A stretch of 64,000 bases of DNA. Source: JABDOU01 sp041567895. Lineage in GTDB: Bacteria; Actinomycetota; Acidimicrobiia; Spongiisociales; SHLN01. The notes under the pieces were generated by a model. That model ran no database searches. It was given only the letters and a program-made list of their open reading frames with translations, and had not been told where the DNA came from. Shown in pieces: positions 1-9,800 of this stretch. A program made the position numbers and the translations under genes. Every line of letters starts with the position of its first letter. The first letter of the stretch is position 1. The DNA lies in NCBI GenBank assembly GCA_041567895.1, contig JBFGAX010000006.1:5973-69972 (forward strand), written 5' to 3'.

Positions 1-1248
1 ATCGACGGACAGGCGTGGAATGAACACGATCGCAAACAACAGAATCAGGAATGTGAGGCCGATGGCTGGACGGCGGGTCGCGATCACCCGCTCCAATGCC
101 CGGGTGACGCGTGGACCGAGAATCGCCGTCGTGTGAGCGGGTGTGATCGTCAGCCGGGACATCAGCGCCGGCAATGCAAAGAGAGAAATGACGCCGGCGA
201 AGCCGATGCCAACAGCCGCGAACACCCCGAGCTCTGCGATTGGTTTGACGCCGGTGAACGTGAGCGAGAGGAATCCGACGGCGGTGCTAACTGTGGTGAG
301 GATCATGGGCACGCCGACGTGGCGAAGCGCCGAGGCGACCATTACCACCTTGTCTTCGGTTTCGGTTGCCTTGTCCTGAAAGTGGGTGATGAAGTGCAGC
401 CCGTCGGCCGAACCCATGACGATCACGAAAATCGGGACGATGACGGTGATGATGTCGACCTGCCGTCCGAGTGCAAACACAGTCCCAAAAGTCCAGAGGG
501 ATCCAACGATGGCCGGCATGATCGCAAGAGCGCTCAACCGGCGGTCTCCGATGTTTAGATAGAACACCGACAACATCAGGATGATTACCAGCGGCGGAAC
601 GGCCAGCAGGATGAGCGATAGTACGTCGAAGACCTGGGCGAATATCACGGGATTGCCTGCGAGGGTGACCTCAGTGCCCTCCGGCACCGGCAACTCCGAC
701 AACGTCCTGGCCGTAGCGACCGGATCGTCTAGCGATGTGACGAACAGCATCGTGGCGGTACCGTCCGGCGAAATCAGGACCTCGGCGACAGGATTTCGAT
801 CGATCAAACCGGCGATCGCCTGAGGAGGAGTCGCTGCCACGGCCTCGGACGTCAACGCCGCGCCTGTCAGCGGATTTACTTCCGGCACCATCGAGGCCAC
901 CCCATCGACGCCTTCAACCGCCTCGAGTACCTCGATGAAATCGACGAGGCGGGCAAGACTGGCCGGCTGGCGAAAGGTGGCATCATCCGTGAGTTCGACA
1001 ACGACGGTGATCGGGTCACCTGATTCGTATTTGCTCTGGAGCTCTGAAAAGGCTTCGCCGGTTTCGTTGCCCTCCAGAATGAACGACGCCACATCGGCGT
1101 TGAAGTCCATCCGAAAAAGCATCGCGACGGCTAGCAGAGTGATAACTGCCGTCAGGCCAAGGATTTGCCTTGCGTGGTCGACTATGAAGCCGGCTAGCCG
1201 ATCCAAACCAGGTCCTCCGAATAGGTCGAGTCTCGTGACCTTACCCAC
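1..1248 (-). CDS. MMPL/RND-family membrane transporter, C-terminal part outside window
   Basis: Reading the minus strand from a GTG at 1248 gives 416 open codons that run off the left edge, so the 3' end is missing. The protein opens with a cytoplasmic stretch and a first membrane helix (about residues 25-42). A large extracytoplasmic domain follows (about 45-200). A cluster of helices then carries the MMPL/sterol-sensing-type motif GSADGLHFITHF. This is the layout of the RND superfamily of proton-driven exporters of lipids or hydrophobic molecules; the substrate cannot be told from sequence. No Shine-Dalgarno (SD) sequence precedes the GTG, so the start is the most plausible in-frame codon rather than proven. 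It is divergent from ettA. Confidence 0.8.
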   Translation of the reverse strand, partial: MGKVTRLDLFGGPGLDRLAGFIVDHARQILGLTAVITLLAVAMLFRMDFNADVASFILEGNETGEAFSELQSKYESGDPITVVVELTDDATFRQPASLARLVDFIEVLEAVEGVDGVASMVPEVNPLTGAALTSEAVAATPPQAIAGLIDRNPVAEVLISPDGTATMLFVTSLDDPVATARTLSELPVPEGTEVTLAGNPVIFAQVFDVLSLILLAVPPLVIILMLSVFYLNIGDRRLSALAIMPAIVGSLWTFGTVFALGRQVDIITVIVPIFVIVMGSADGLHFITHFQDKATETEDKVVMVASALRHVGVPMILTTVSTAVGFLSLTFTGVKPIAELGVFAAVGIGFAGVISLFALPALMSRLTITPAHTTAILGPRVTRALERVIATRRPAIGLTFLILLFAIVFIPRLSVD

Positions 1249-1333
1249 GGAGAGGTAGTCGAGCCCCGGACATTGAATCTTGCTGTCGGGCCGCCGCGAG
1301 TTGCAGGCGGATTGACGGCTAGCCTGCCGCCAC

Positions 1334-3028
1334 GTGAGCGCGCAATACATCTACACCATGCACAAACTGGGACGGTTCTACCCGCCCGATCGAGATGTGC
1401 TGAAGGACATCAACCTCTCGTTTTTCCCCGGTGCCAAGATCGGTGTGCTCGGTCCGAACGGCGCCGGAAAATCCTCGCTTCTCAAGATCATGGCTGGCCG
1501 CGACGACGGATTCACTGGCGAGGCGCGTCTGACCCCTGGTTTCTCGGTCGGGTTGCTCGAACAAGAGCCGCAGCTCGATACGAACAAGGATGTGCACGGC
1601 AACGTCATGGACGGGGTTGGCGAGGTCGCATCCCTCCTGGTCGAATACGAAGAGGTGCTGGCCGGATGGGCTGATCCAGAAGCCGACTACGAGAAGCTGG
1701 GGGAACGCCAGGCTGCGGTCGAGGCCAAAATCGAATCTGCCAAGGCCTGGGATCTCCAGCGGAACATCGAAATCGCGATGGATGCCCTCCGGCTTCCCCC
1801 GGGAGACGCCGACGTAGCCACCCTCTCGGGAGGCGAGCGACGCCGCGTGGCCTTGTGTCGCCTGCTTCTCAGTCGACCCGACTTGCTATTACTCGACGAA
1901 CCGACCAACCATCTCGATGCGGAATCCGTTGCATGGCTGGAGCGCTTCTTGAAGGATTATGAAGGCACGGTTGTTGCCATCACGCACGACCGATATTTCC
2001 TCGACAATGTCGCAGGCTGGATTCTCGAACTGGACCGCGGCAGAGGAATTCCGTTTGAAGGCAACTACAGCAGTTGGCTCGAGCAAAAGCAGGCCCGGCT
2101 CGACTCCGAGGACCAGAAGGATCGAGCGAGGGCCGCAACCCTGAAGCGCGAACTCGAATGGGTTCGGATGTCTCCCAAAGCCCGGCAGTCGAAAGGAAAA
2201 GCTCGTCTCAATTCCTACGAGGAGCTGCTGGCCGAATCGAAAGCGGCCGATGGGCGGATCAACAAGCTCGAGATATCGATCCCCGCCAACCAGCGATTGG
2301 GTGATGTGGTCATCACTGCCGAGCACGTACGTAAGGGATTTGGCGACAAACTGCTCATCGAAGATCTGTCCTTCATTCTTCCTCCCGCCGGGATCGTCGG
2401 AGTCATCGGCGCAAACGGAGCCGGCAAGACGACACTATTTCGCATGATCGTCGATGCCTATCAGGGCGGTGGTAATGAACAGCCAGATAGCGGAAAGCTG
2501 GTTGTCGGGCCGACCGTCGACCTCGCCTATGTGGATCAAAGCCGGGATACGCTCGATGGTTCAAATACGGTGTTCGAAGAGATCACCGGTGGGGCCGAAC
2601 ATGTGAATATCGGCGGTCGCGAAATGCATGGTCGCGCCTATGTAGCCGGATTCAACTTCAAGGGTTCAGACCAGCAAAAGAAGGTCGGCGAGCTCTCTGG
2701 CGGCGAACGAAACCGTGTCCATCTCGCCAAGGTACTCAAGTCAGGTGGCAACGTGCTGCTGTTGGATGAACCGACGAATGATCTCGACGTCGACACGCTC
2801 CGCGCATTGGAAGACGGCCTCGAGAATTACGCAGGGTGCGCAGTCATCATCAGCCATGATCGATGGTTTCTCGACAGGGTCGCCACCCACGTACTGGCGT
2901 TCGAGGGAGACTCACAAGTGCGTTGGTTCGAGGGCAACTTCAGTGAATACGCCGATTTCATGAAGCGGGAACTGGGGGCAGAAGCGATGCGACCCCACCG
3001 TATCTCGTATAAGCCGTTGGCCCGGTAG
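1334..3028 (+). CDS. ettA: ABC-F translational throttle EttA
   Basis: This 564-residue soluble protein has two ABC ATPase domains. Walker A motifs lie at about residues 40-47 (GPNGAGKS) and 359-366 (GANGAGKT), both domains have LSGGE(R) signatures, and LLLDEPTNHLD and LLLDEPTNDLD Walker B motifs are present. The linker ELEWVR...QSKGKARL is typical of EttA. Length (E. coli EttA is about 555 residues), the opening MHKLGRFYPP and the end ISYKPLAR match EttA rather than other ABC-F members. EttA binds the ribosomal E site and gates the first elongation step according to ATP/ADP. The start is GTG, and a TAGCCT -10-like box at 1320-1325 predicts a nearly leaderless mRNA. Confidence 0.95.
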   Translation: MSAQYIYTMHKLGRFYPPDRDVLKDINLSFFPGAKIGVLGPNGAGKSSLLKIMAGRDDGFTGEARLTPGFSVGLLEQEPQLDTNKDVHGNVMDGVGEVASLLVEYEEVLAGWADPEADYEKLGERQAAVEAKIESAKAWDLQRNIEIAMDALRLPPGDADVATLSGGERRRVALCRLLLSRPDLLLLDEPTNHLDAESVAWLERFLKDYEGTVVAITHDRYFLDNVAGWILELDRGRGIPFEGNYSSWLEQKQARLDSEDQKDRARAATLKRELEWVRMSPKARQSKGKARLNSYEELLAESKAADGRINKLEISIPANQRLGDVVITAEHVRKGFGDKLLIEDLSFILPPAGIVGVIGANGAGKTTLFRMIVDAYQGGGNEQPDSGKLVVGPTVDLAYVDQSRDTLDGSNTVFEEITGGAEHVNIGGREMHGRAYVAGFNFKGSDQQKKVGELSGGERNRVHLAKVLKSGGNVLLLDEPTNDLDVDTLRALEDGLENYAGCAVIISHDRWFLDRVATHVLAFEGDSQVRWFEGNFSEYADFMKRELGAEAMRPHRISYKPLAR

Positions 3029-3059
3029 AGCCGCCAGAATCGGGCGGTACTCTCGCGAC

Positions 3060-4505
3060 ATGAGTGATGGAACAGCCCGCTTTCTGGTGTTTACGAGTGC
3101 AGCCGCCATCCTCGTTCTCGAAATCATGGCCGGAAGACTCATGGCACCATTCACGGGCGTCACGCTCGAGAGCTTCACGGCAATCATTGGAACGGTGCTG
3201 GCCGGGATCAGCCTCGGTAGTTGGGCAGGTGGTCGCCTTGCCGACACCTACGACCCCGCACGTCTCATCGGTCCTGCGCTCTTGGTCGGTGGGATTCTGG
3301 CAATGCTGAGCGCTCCGCTCATCCAGTGGCTCGGACCGCCCCTGCGAGGCAGCACTCCGCTCAACGCAGTCGTATTGGCCGGCTTGGCATTCTTTGTCCC
3401 CGCGATGGTGCTGAGCGGGATCACGCCGATGGTGATCAAGTTGCGACTGGCCGATCTCGAAAATACGGGCACAGTCGTGGGAAGGCTGTCAGCGTTCGGA
3501 ACCGCAGGTGCCATCGCAGGGACGTTCATCACCGGCTTCTTGCTGGTTGCTGCGCTTCCTTCTCGGTTTGTGCTGCTGGGCCTCGGCGGTGCACTGATTC
3601 TTCTCGGCCTCTGGAGTGTGATTACCCATGGCGGCAACAGAGCGTTGTTGCCCGGAATTCTCTTCGCGGTGGCAGCCGGTACGTTGACCGCTACTGCGTC
3701 CGGCCCGTGTGACATCGAAAGCGCATACTCTTGCATCGAGATTGTGGAAGCCTCGCAAACTGGCCGACTCCTGTTGATGGACGACGTGCGCCATTCGTTT
3801 GTCGATATTGCCGATCCGACCCATCTGGAGTTTCGCTACGCGAAGGTTTTCGGAGACGTCATACGCACACAGACAGACGGCAGCCAGGACGCGCTCTATA
3901 TCGGTGGCGGAGGCTTCACCTTTCCCCAGTGGCTGAAGGCCGTTCGGCCCGGCAGCACAAATACGGTGCTGGAACTCGATGAGGCGCTCTCTGACATCGC
4001 GCGTGAGCGGCTCGGCCTGGATCCGGGAGAAGTCGATCGGCTCGAGCCGGGCGACGCACGTATTTCTGTAGCGACGATACCGGCAGGATCGATAGACCTC
4101 GTCGTCGCGGACGCATTCGGTGGTCTGGTGACGCCCTGGCATCTGACGACGCTCGAGTTCAACCGCGACGTCAAACGAACCATGAGGCCCGATGCCATCC
4201 TCGTGATGAACCTCATCGATCATCCACCGGTCGACTTCGGTCGCGCCGAGGTCGCAACGCTTCAGTCGATATTCGACCACATTGCGGTGATCGCACCACC
4301 GGACTACTTCACAAACCGCCGCGGTGGTAACTTTGTGGTTGTGGCCTCGGACGCCGAGATCGACACGCTTGCCATGGCAAAAGAGCTGGATCGTCGAGCC
4401 GGCGAAGAGATCGTGGTCGAGGGGCCTGCACTGGCCGAATGGGTGGCATCGGCGAAGCCGCTGACAGACGACTTTGCTCCGGTGGATCAGCTCATTTCCC
4501 GATGA
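3060..4505 (+). CDS. Membrane protein fused to spermidine-synthase-like domain
   Basis: The 481-residue protein has about seven hydrophobic helices in the first 215 residues, then a soluble Rossmann-fold methyltransferase-like domain. That domain contains LYIGGGGFTFPQWL near residue 279 and a following LELDEAL acidic motif, as in spermidine synthases. This is the common bacterial fused MFS/spermidine synthase-like family; actual aminopropyl transfer has rarely been shown, so polyamine synthesis should not be assumed. A TACTCT box at 3048-3053 places the predicted transcription start on the A of the ATG. A weak hairpin (3031-3047) separates it from ettA. Confidence 0.82.
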   Translation: MSDGTARFLVFTSAAAILVLEIMAGRLMAPFTGVTLESFTAIIGTVLAGISLGSWAGGRLADTYDPARLIGPALLVGGILAMLSAPLIQWLGPPLRGSTPLNAVVLAGLAFFVPAMVLSGITPMVIKLRLADLENTGTVVGRLSAFGTAGAIAGTFITGFLLVAALPSRFVLLGLGGALILLGLWSVITHGGNRALLPGILFAVAAGTLTATASGPCDIESAYSCIEIVEASQTGRLLLMDDVRHSFVDIADPTHLEFRYAKVFGDVIRTQTDGSQDALYIGGGGFTFPQWLKAVRPGSTNTVLELDEALSDIARERLGLDPGEVDRLEPGDARISVATIPAGSIDLVVADAFGGLVTPWHLTTLEFNRDVKRTMRPDAILVMNLIDHPPVDFGRAEVATLQSIFDHIAVIAPPDYFTNRRGGNFVVVASDAEIDTLAMAKELDRRAGEEIVVEGPALAEWVASAKPLTDDFAPVDQLISR

Positions 4506-4521
4506 GGAGGGTGATCTCGAC

Positions 4522-4878
4522 ATGACCGATCCACGCAATGATCGTATTGACTACGTTGAGATCGCGACTCGTGACGTAGCGGCGTCGAAGCGATTCTTCG
4601 CCGATCTCGCCGGCTGGGAGTTTGTTGACCACGGAGAGGAGTATGCCTCGTTCCATGACGGTCGGCTCGATGGGGGCTTCGGAATTGGAGATCCAGCTGG
4701 CGGCACGTTACCGATTCTCTTCATGGAGAATCTCAACACCTCCCGAGCCAGGGTGCTCGAGCTAGGAGCCACCATCACGAAGGACATTTTTTCGTTTCCG
4801 GGCGGTCATCGGTTCGAATGCACCGACCCGGGCGGCGCCCATTTCGCGATTTGGTCGGACATGCATCAACCTGGCTAA
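4522..4878 (+). CDS. VOC (glyoxalase/bleomycin-resistance) family protein
   Basis: This is a 118-residue single-domain VOC protein. It has the opening IDYVEIATRDVAASKRFF, a GWEF turn, and a C-terminal ECTDPGGAHFAIW strand. The open frame extends 48 bases upstream, but the ATG at 4522 is preceded by GAGGAGG at 4504-4510 with good spacing, so I choose it. The gene starts 16 bases after the preceding gene and is probably co-transcribed. VOC proteins bind metals and catalyse varied reactions; the substrate is unknown. Confidence 0.85.
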   Translation: MTDPRNDRIDYVEIATRDVAASKRFFADLAGWEFVDHGEEYASFHDGRLDGGFGIGDPAGGTLPILFMENLNTSRARVLELGATITKDIFSFPGGHRFECTDPGGAHFAIWSDMHQPG

Positions 4879-4950
4879 GGCGGTGCATTGCCCGGTTTGT
4901 CCCATCGCTGGAGGAACCGGGAGCCGCGAGATGGTGAAGTGCCGGGCGTC

Positions 4951-5427
4951 TCACAGGCCCGAATTTCTCACGCTTCTGGTGAGTTGCGATCCGTCCATCG
5001 TGAACAACAGGCAATTGGCCTCGCGATCGTCCCAGTCCTCCCAACCTTCCTCGATGGGATAGAGGGGGGCAACGTCGATGGTCGACTCCAGGAACGGAGT
5101 GCCGACATAGGCTTCGAAGACGTCGACGCAGCGGTCATAGGCCTGCTGAGCGACCTCGCTCTCGCCCGGATAGGCTTCGCCACCCGAAAGCGTGACGGTC
5201 GCGAGAACCTCGAGATCGTGTGGCTCAGAGCACGGCACGGCCTCCATTGACTCAACGTACTCTTCATCGACGTCGATGAGGCAATCACCGACCTGCATGG
5301 CCTGCACACCGAGGCCGCCACCTTCGATGATCTCCCCTGCCTCATTGCGGGTGGTGTTGTCATCAACTGCTGTGGCTCCGGCTGCCACGGCCACGGCGAC
5401 TGCGACGCCGCCAATCAAGCGCTTCAT
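4951..5427 (-). CDS. Secreted septum-formation-type domain protein
   Basis: The 158-residue protein has a basic N-terminus and an Ala/Val-rich signal peptide (about residues 1-20). A compact domain follows with VGDCL, VPCSEPHDLEV, a central CVDVFEAYVG and a late NCLLF. The spacing of GDC, PC..PHD and later Cys residues is typical of the actinobacterial septum-formation domain (Pfam Septum_form), usually found in exported or membrane-tethered proteins. The exact role is unknown. It is divergent from the TPR protein across a palindromic intergenic region. Confidence 0.72.
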   Translation of the reverse strand: MKRLIGGVAVAVAVAAGATAVDDNTTRNEAGEIIEGGGLGVQAMQVGDCLIDVDEEYVESMEAVPCSEPHDLEVLATVTLSGGEAYPGESEVAQQAYDRCVDVFEAYVGTPFLESTIDVAPLYPIEEGWEDWDDREANCLLFTMDGSQLTRSVRNSGL

Positions 5428-5488
5428 CGAGCGTCCCTTTCTCGTATATTTCTCTACAAACCAGTCGGTCCGGCCTTCGATCGCTGGA

Positions 5489-5504
5489 TAGGTCGATCGA
5501 CCTA
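5489..5504. promoter_or_regulatory. Perfect 16-bp palindrome, candidate operator
   Basis: TAGGTCGATCGACCTA is perfectly self-complementary. It lies in the intergenic region between the divergent septum-formation-type gene and the TPR gene. It resembles a dimeric repressor site, but no regulator is identified. Confidence 0.4.
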
Positions 5505-5543
5505 CGTGAGCTCTTCTGTGTGATGGGCGCTAGCCTCCTGACC

Positions 5544-6689
5544 ATGGCAACCAACGACAAGAAATCTCCGCGTCGTTCGTCCGGCGGGGGCGAGTCAGGC
5601 CGAACGAGTGCCGGCCGAACGAGTGCCGGAAAGACCGGGTCCGGAAGCCGATCGTCACGGGCGGCAAGCGGAAAAGCTCAAGGAGAGAACCGCCGGTCGT
5701 CAGCGGCCGGGTCCGGCAGAGGCGGCGCCGGCAAGACCCGGGCAGGTGGCGGCCGCAGTGGCGGTGCCGGCAAGAGCGTAGGGCGCACGGCAGGGGCCGG
5801 CGGTGCTGGTGCTGGTCGTCAGGACAAGGGTAGGTCGGACGGCCGTTCCCAAAAGGGCGGTAGTCAGCGCTCGAGTGAACAATCGGCGGGTCGGCCGCGG
5901 AGCGGTGCACGAAGGGGTGAATCGCGAGATGGCGACGGCCGCAAGCCACGACCAGGAGCCAACCGCGACGACCGACGAGATGTCCGACAGGGTTCAACCC
6001 GGGACCAGATGACACCGCGAGGCGATTTTGTCTTCAAAGGTCACGAGCTGCCGAAATGGGTCAAAGAAGAACTACGACGAACCGCAAAGCGAGGAGCCGG
6101 GGACGCTGCGATCGTGGCGCTGACGAAGGCCGCCGCCCATTTTGCCGCGGGCCGTCACTCCCAGGCCTTGTCCGAAGCGCGCAACGCAAAGCGACATGCT
6201 CCTCAGTCGCCCACGATCATGGAAACGATCGGGATTGCGGCATACCGGAGCGAACTGTGGGATGAGGCGCTTCGGGAGCTGAAGGCGTTCAGGAGGCGTA
6301 CCGGAGAAGGAACGCATCTAGCCCTCGAGATGGACATCTTGCGGGCTCTTGGACGAGATGCGGATGTCGAAAAGACCTTTGCTTTGGTGCGAACTGGCGA
6401 GATGGATGCCGCGGCCCGTTCCGAGGCCAGGGTCGTATACGCCTCATATCTGCTCGATCACGGCCGGCCACGTGAAGCCTGGGCTGTGGCAAAACCCGGC
6501 AAGATGGGAGAGTCCCCGAGTGAGGCAGCCCTGCGCCAATGGTATGTCGCCGCGAGAGCCGCGGTCGGGGCCGGAGACATCGAGACCGCTATAAAAATCG
6601 GGCAGCGGATACGTAAACACGATGCGGCATTCCCGGGCCTCGAACTTCTCGACGAAGAGATCGCTGGTTCCGGCAACACAACCACATAA
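5544..6689 (+). CDS. TPR-like protein with long Gly/Arg/Ser-rich N-terminus
   Basis: From the ATG at 5544 the product has 381 residues; an in-frame GTG at 5520 would add eight. About the first 150 residues are low-complexity and strongly basic, rich in Gly, Arg, Ser, Ala and Lys. A 15-bp duplication near 5599-5629 lies within this stretch. From about residue 160 the protein is alpha-helical, with paired helices of tetratricopeptide type (Ala-rich, for example AAAHFAAGRHSQALSEAR and AAYRSELWDEAL). Such C-terminal regions bind proteins, and the RGG-like tail could bind RNA or drive condensation (inference). No specific function is recognised, and the start lacks a clear SD. Confidence 0.75.
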   Translation: MATNDKKSPRRSSGGGESGRTSAGRTSAGKTGSGSRSSRAASGKAQGENRRSSAAGSGRGGAGKTRAGGGRSGGAGKSVGRTAGAGGAGAGRQDKGRSDGRSQKGGSQRSSEQSAGRPRSGARRGESRDGDGRKPRPGANRDDRRDVRQGSTRDQMTPRGDFVFKGHELPKWVKEELRRTAKRGAGDAAIVALTKAAAHFAAGRHSQALSEARNAKRHAPQSPTIMETIGIAAYRSELWDEALRELKAFRRRTGEGTHLALEMDILRALGRDADVEKTFALVRTGEMDAAARSEARVVYASYLLDHGRPREAWAVAKPGKMGESPSEAALRQWYVAARAAVGAGDIETAIKIGQRIRKHDAAFPGLELLDEEIAGSGNTTT

Positions 6690-6821
6690 TGCCGTTAATC
6701 TGGTACTGAGCTCACGGTGGACTTCGGTATGCGCGCTGCATACCGTCATATGGGCAAACAAAAGGACATACAGGTGGTTTGGTAAGTACTCGTGGGGGTA
6801 CTTCGGGAAGGGTTTGCACGG

Positions 6822-9800
6822 GTGGAATCGATCGGTCGACGCGTTGTTCGGACACGCGTCGTGTTAGGGATACTGGCGATTGTTGCTGCGATTTCCTGGA
6901 CAGGTTTGGGTGCTCCAGCAGGTGCGCATGATTCAGGAGACGATCTCGCGGTTTCGATCGTTCCTGTGGTTTCAGGGCTCTCGCAACCAACGGCGGTCGA
7001 GATCTCCCCGGATGGCCGCTTCTTCATTCTCGAAAAGGACGGGAAGCTCAAGGTGGCGAATGGTGAGGGCCAGAGCGCCACGACCGTCCTCGATATTCAG
7101 ACAGAAGTTCACAGTCAGCTCGACCGGGGCCTCCTGGGTTTGGCGCTCCATCCCGATTTCCCGGCGAATGACAGCGTGTACATCAGCTACACGTACGACG
7201 CTCCGATTGGAGGCACGGCGCCCACGTACGGCAACGGTAACTGCCCAAACCCCGATGTCGACGGCTGCCCTGCAACGGGCAAGATTCTGAAGCTCCGCAT
7301 CAATCCGACGAACCAGATCACCAGTCAGCAGACCCTCGTGCACGGTGCCTGGTGCTACCAGTTTCCAACCCACTCGCTCGGCGATCTGGTGTTCGGTCCG
7401 GACGGCGCTCTCTACGTTTCTTCCGGGGAGGGCGCCAATCCAGTCACTGCGGACTACGGACAGATAGGGTCGAACCCTTGTGGCGATCCCTCATTCGAGG
7501 GTGGCGCCGTGCGATCTCAAGATCTGGAGACCAACTTCAACCCGACAGGCGATCCGATTACATGGTCGGGTGCCATCGTCCGGTTGGACCCGAACACAGG
7601 ACAAGCGCGCTCAGACAACCCGCTCGTCCAGGGGCAACCGCAAGGTACGCCTTCCGCGGCCGATGATCCTCTCATTGCGTACGGGCTTCGCAATCCCTAT
7701 CGCATGACGTTCCGACCCGGGACCAACGATCTCTGGATCGGTGACGTCGGGTGGGGATACGCCGAGGAGATCAATGTTCACACGAATCCTGATGGTTTCG
7801 TCGAGAACTTTGGATGGCCTTGCTACGAAGGGCCATCCCCTCAGGGTGTGTACCAGAGTAAGAACATCCCGATATGTAACGCGCTCTATGGGCAACCCTC
7901 GCGAGTCGAAGCGCCCTATTACGCATACGTGCACGAATCCCAGCCGGGCGGTTCCGAGTGTCAGGCCGAGGGCTCGGCTATCTCTTCGCTCGAGTTCATC
8001 GATGGTGCTCCCTACCCGTCGAGTCTCGACGGGTCGCTGGTAGTTGCTGACTATGGAGTTGGCTGCATCTGGTTGATGGAGCCCGGCGGCAACGGCTTGC
8101 CCGATCCTGGTCACGTGGAGACGCTGGCCACGGGGCGCTACACGACTGATATCACCAGGGCTCCAAATGGCAGCCTCTATGTGGTCGACATCGTCTTCGG
8201 AACCGTGAGCCGATTGGACCTTGCTGGTTCCGGCGCCGCTCCCATTGCACGGGTTACGGCGTCGCCCCCCGGCGGGTCAACAGCCCCACTGAGCGTCACG
8301 TTCGACGCGAGGACCAGCAGTGGAACCAATTTGAGCTTCTCGTGGGACGTTGACAACGACGGCGAATTCGACGACGGCATCGGCGCCGTGATCACCAGAA
8401 CGCTGCAGAGAGGTACGCATCTCGTCTCTGTCCGTGCCAGCAACGGTGCTTTCAGCGATGTCGCAACTGTCTCGGTTCCAGTCGGCAACAGCCCCCCGAC
8501 CGTCACCATCACCTCGCCGGCGTCGTCCGCAACGTTCTCGGCCGGAGACGTCATCGTCCTCGACGCGTCCGCCTCTGATCCGGATGGAACTCAGCTCACC
8601 GACGCCAATTATGAGTGGCAACTGCTGTTGCATCATTGCACCGGCCAGGACTGCCATCAGCACTTCGAGGGGACTTACACCGGGCGTCGACAGAGCGTGC
8701 AAGGATCCTCGCACCCGTATCCGTCGTACATGGAAGCCGTTCTGACCGTTCACGACGGCATGGGCGGCACAACGACCGTGTCGCGCGAGATTCAACCGGT
8801 TCCGGCGACGCTGACCGTCAGAACAGATCCTCCGGGCGGAAAGATACAGCTGACCCCGGATTTGGTTGCCACCCCGGCCTCGCAAGTCGTCATCGCCAGG
8901 AGTGAGCTGAGCATCTCGGCGCCGGCCCGGCAGGTCATCGGTGGCCAGACCTATGGGTTCGTTGGATGGTCACAGGGCGGTCCCCGCAGCCAGGAACTCA
9001 CGGTTGCCGCCGATATGACAGCCACGGCCCGCTACGCCCTCGACAACACGTCGGTGGCCGTGAGTCCTGCCTCGATCATCATGCCAAATGCTTTTGTCGG
9101 CCAGACGACGACGGCCACTATCACGGTCACTACCAGCGGACCTGCGACATCGGTGCCGGGGTACATCGAGGCGGCAACCGTGAGTGGAGCAGGTCTGGCC
9201 CTTGGTGCCATACCGGATGCGGTTCCAGTCAATGCTTCGGCAACCATCCCTGTGACGTTCTCGCCAACGGTTTCGGGATCGATCAACGGTCAGGCGACTC
9301 TCGTGATCAACGGTAAGAACTACACCGTGCCGATCACCGCCAGTGCCACCCTCGCACCCATTGCGACACTCCAGGTACCGTCGGATGCAGGCGAGATTGG
9401 TCGGATCATCCAGGGGGTCCCTCGTCGTTTCGGTGTGCGGCTCGCAGCCGTCGGGGAGCCGTATGAACGACCGATTCGGATAACGGGCGCCTCTTCAACC
9501 GATCCACGGATTTCAATAGTCGATGTTCCCACCTTGATCAACGTAGGAGAAACGGGAGTTGTCACGATCTCCGTGAGCGAGGACGAGTTGGGCGTATTCA
9601 ACTCGGAGCTGGTGGTCCTCGTCGGATTGGAGCGTGTGACGATTGCTCTGCGCGCGGGCGTTTCGGAGGAAGCTGATTCTCCCGCTCTCTTCGACCCCAC
9701 AACCGGTCGTTGGCAGGTGACCGATGTATATGGCGACACCAGATACTTCTATTACGGCAATCCGGGCGACGTGCCATTGTTGGGCGACTGGGATTGCGAC

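Noticed and set aside
3489..4538. 349-codon antisense frame over the spermidine-synthase-like gene
   Set aside because: No motifs and fully antisense to a conserved domain.
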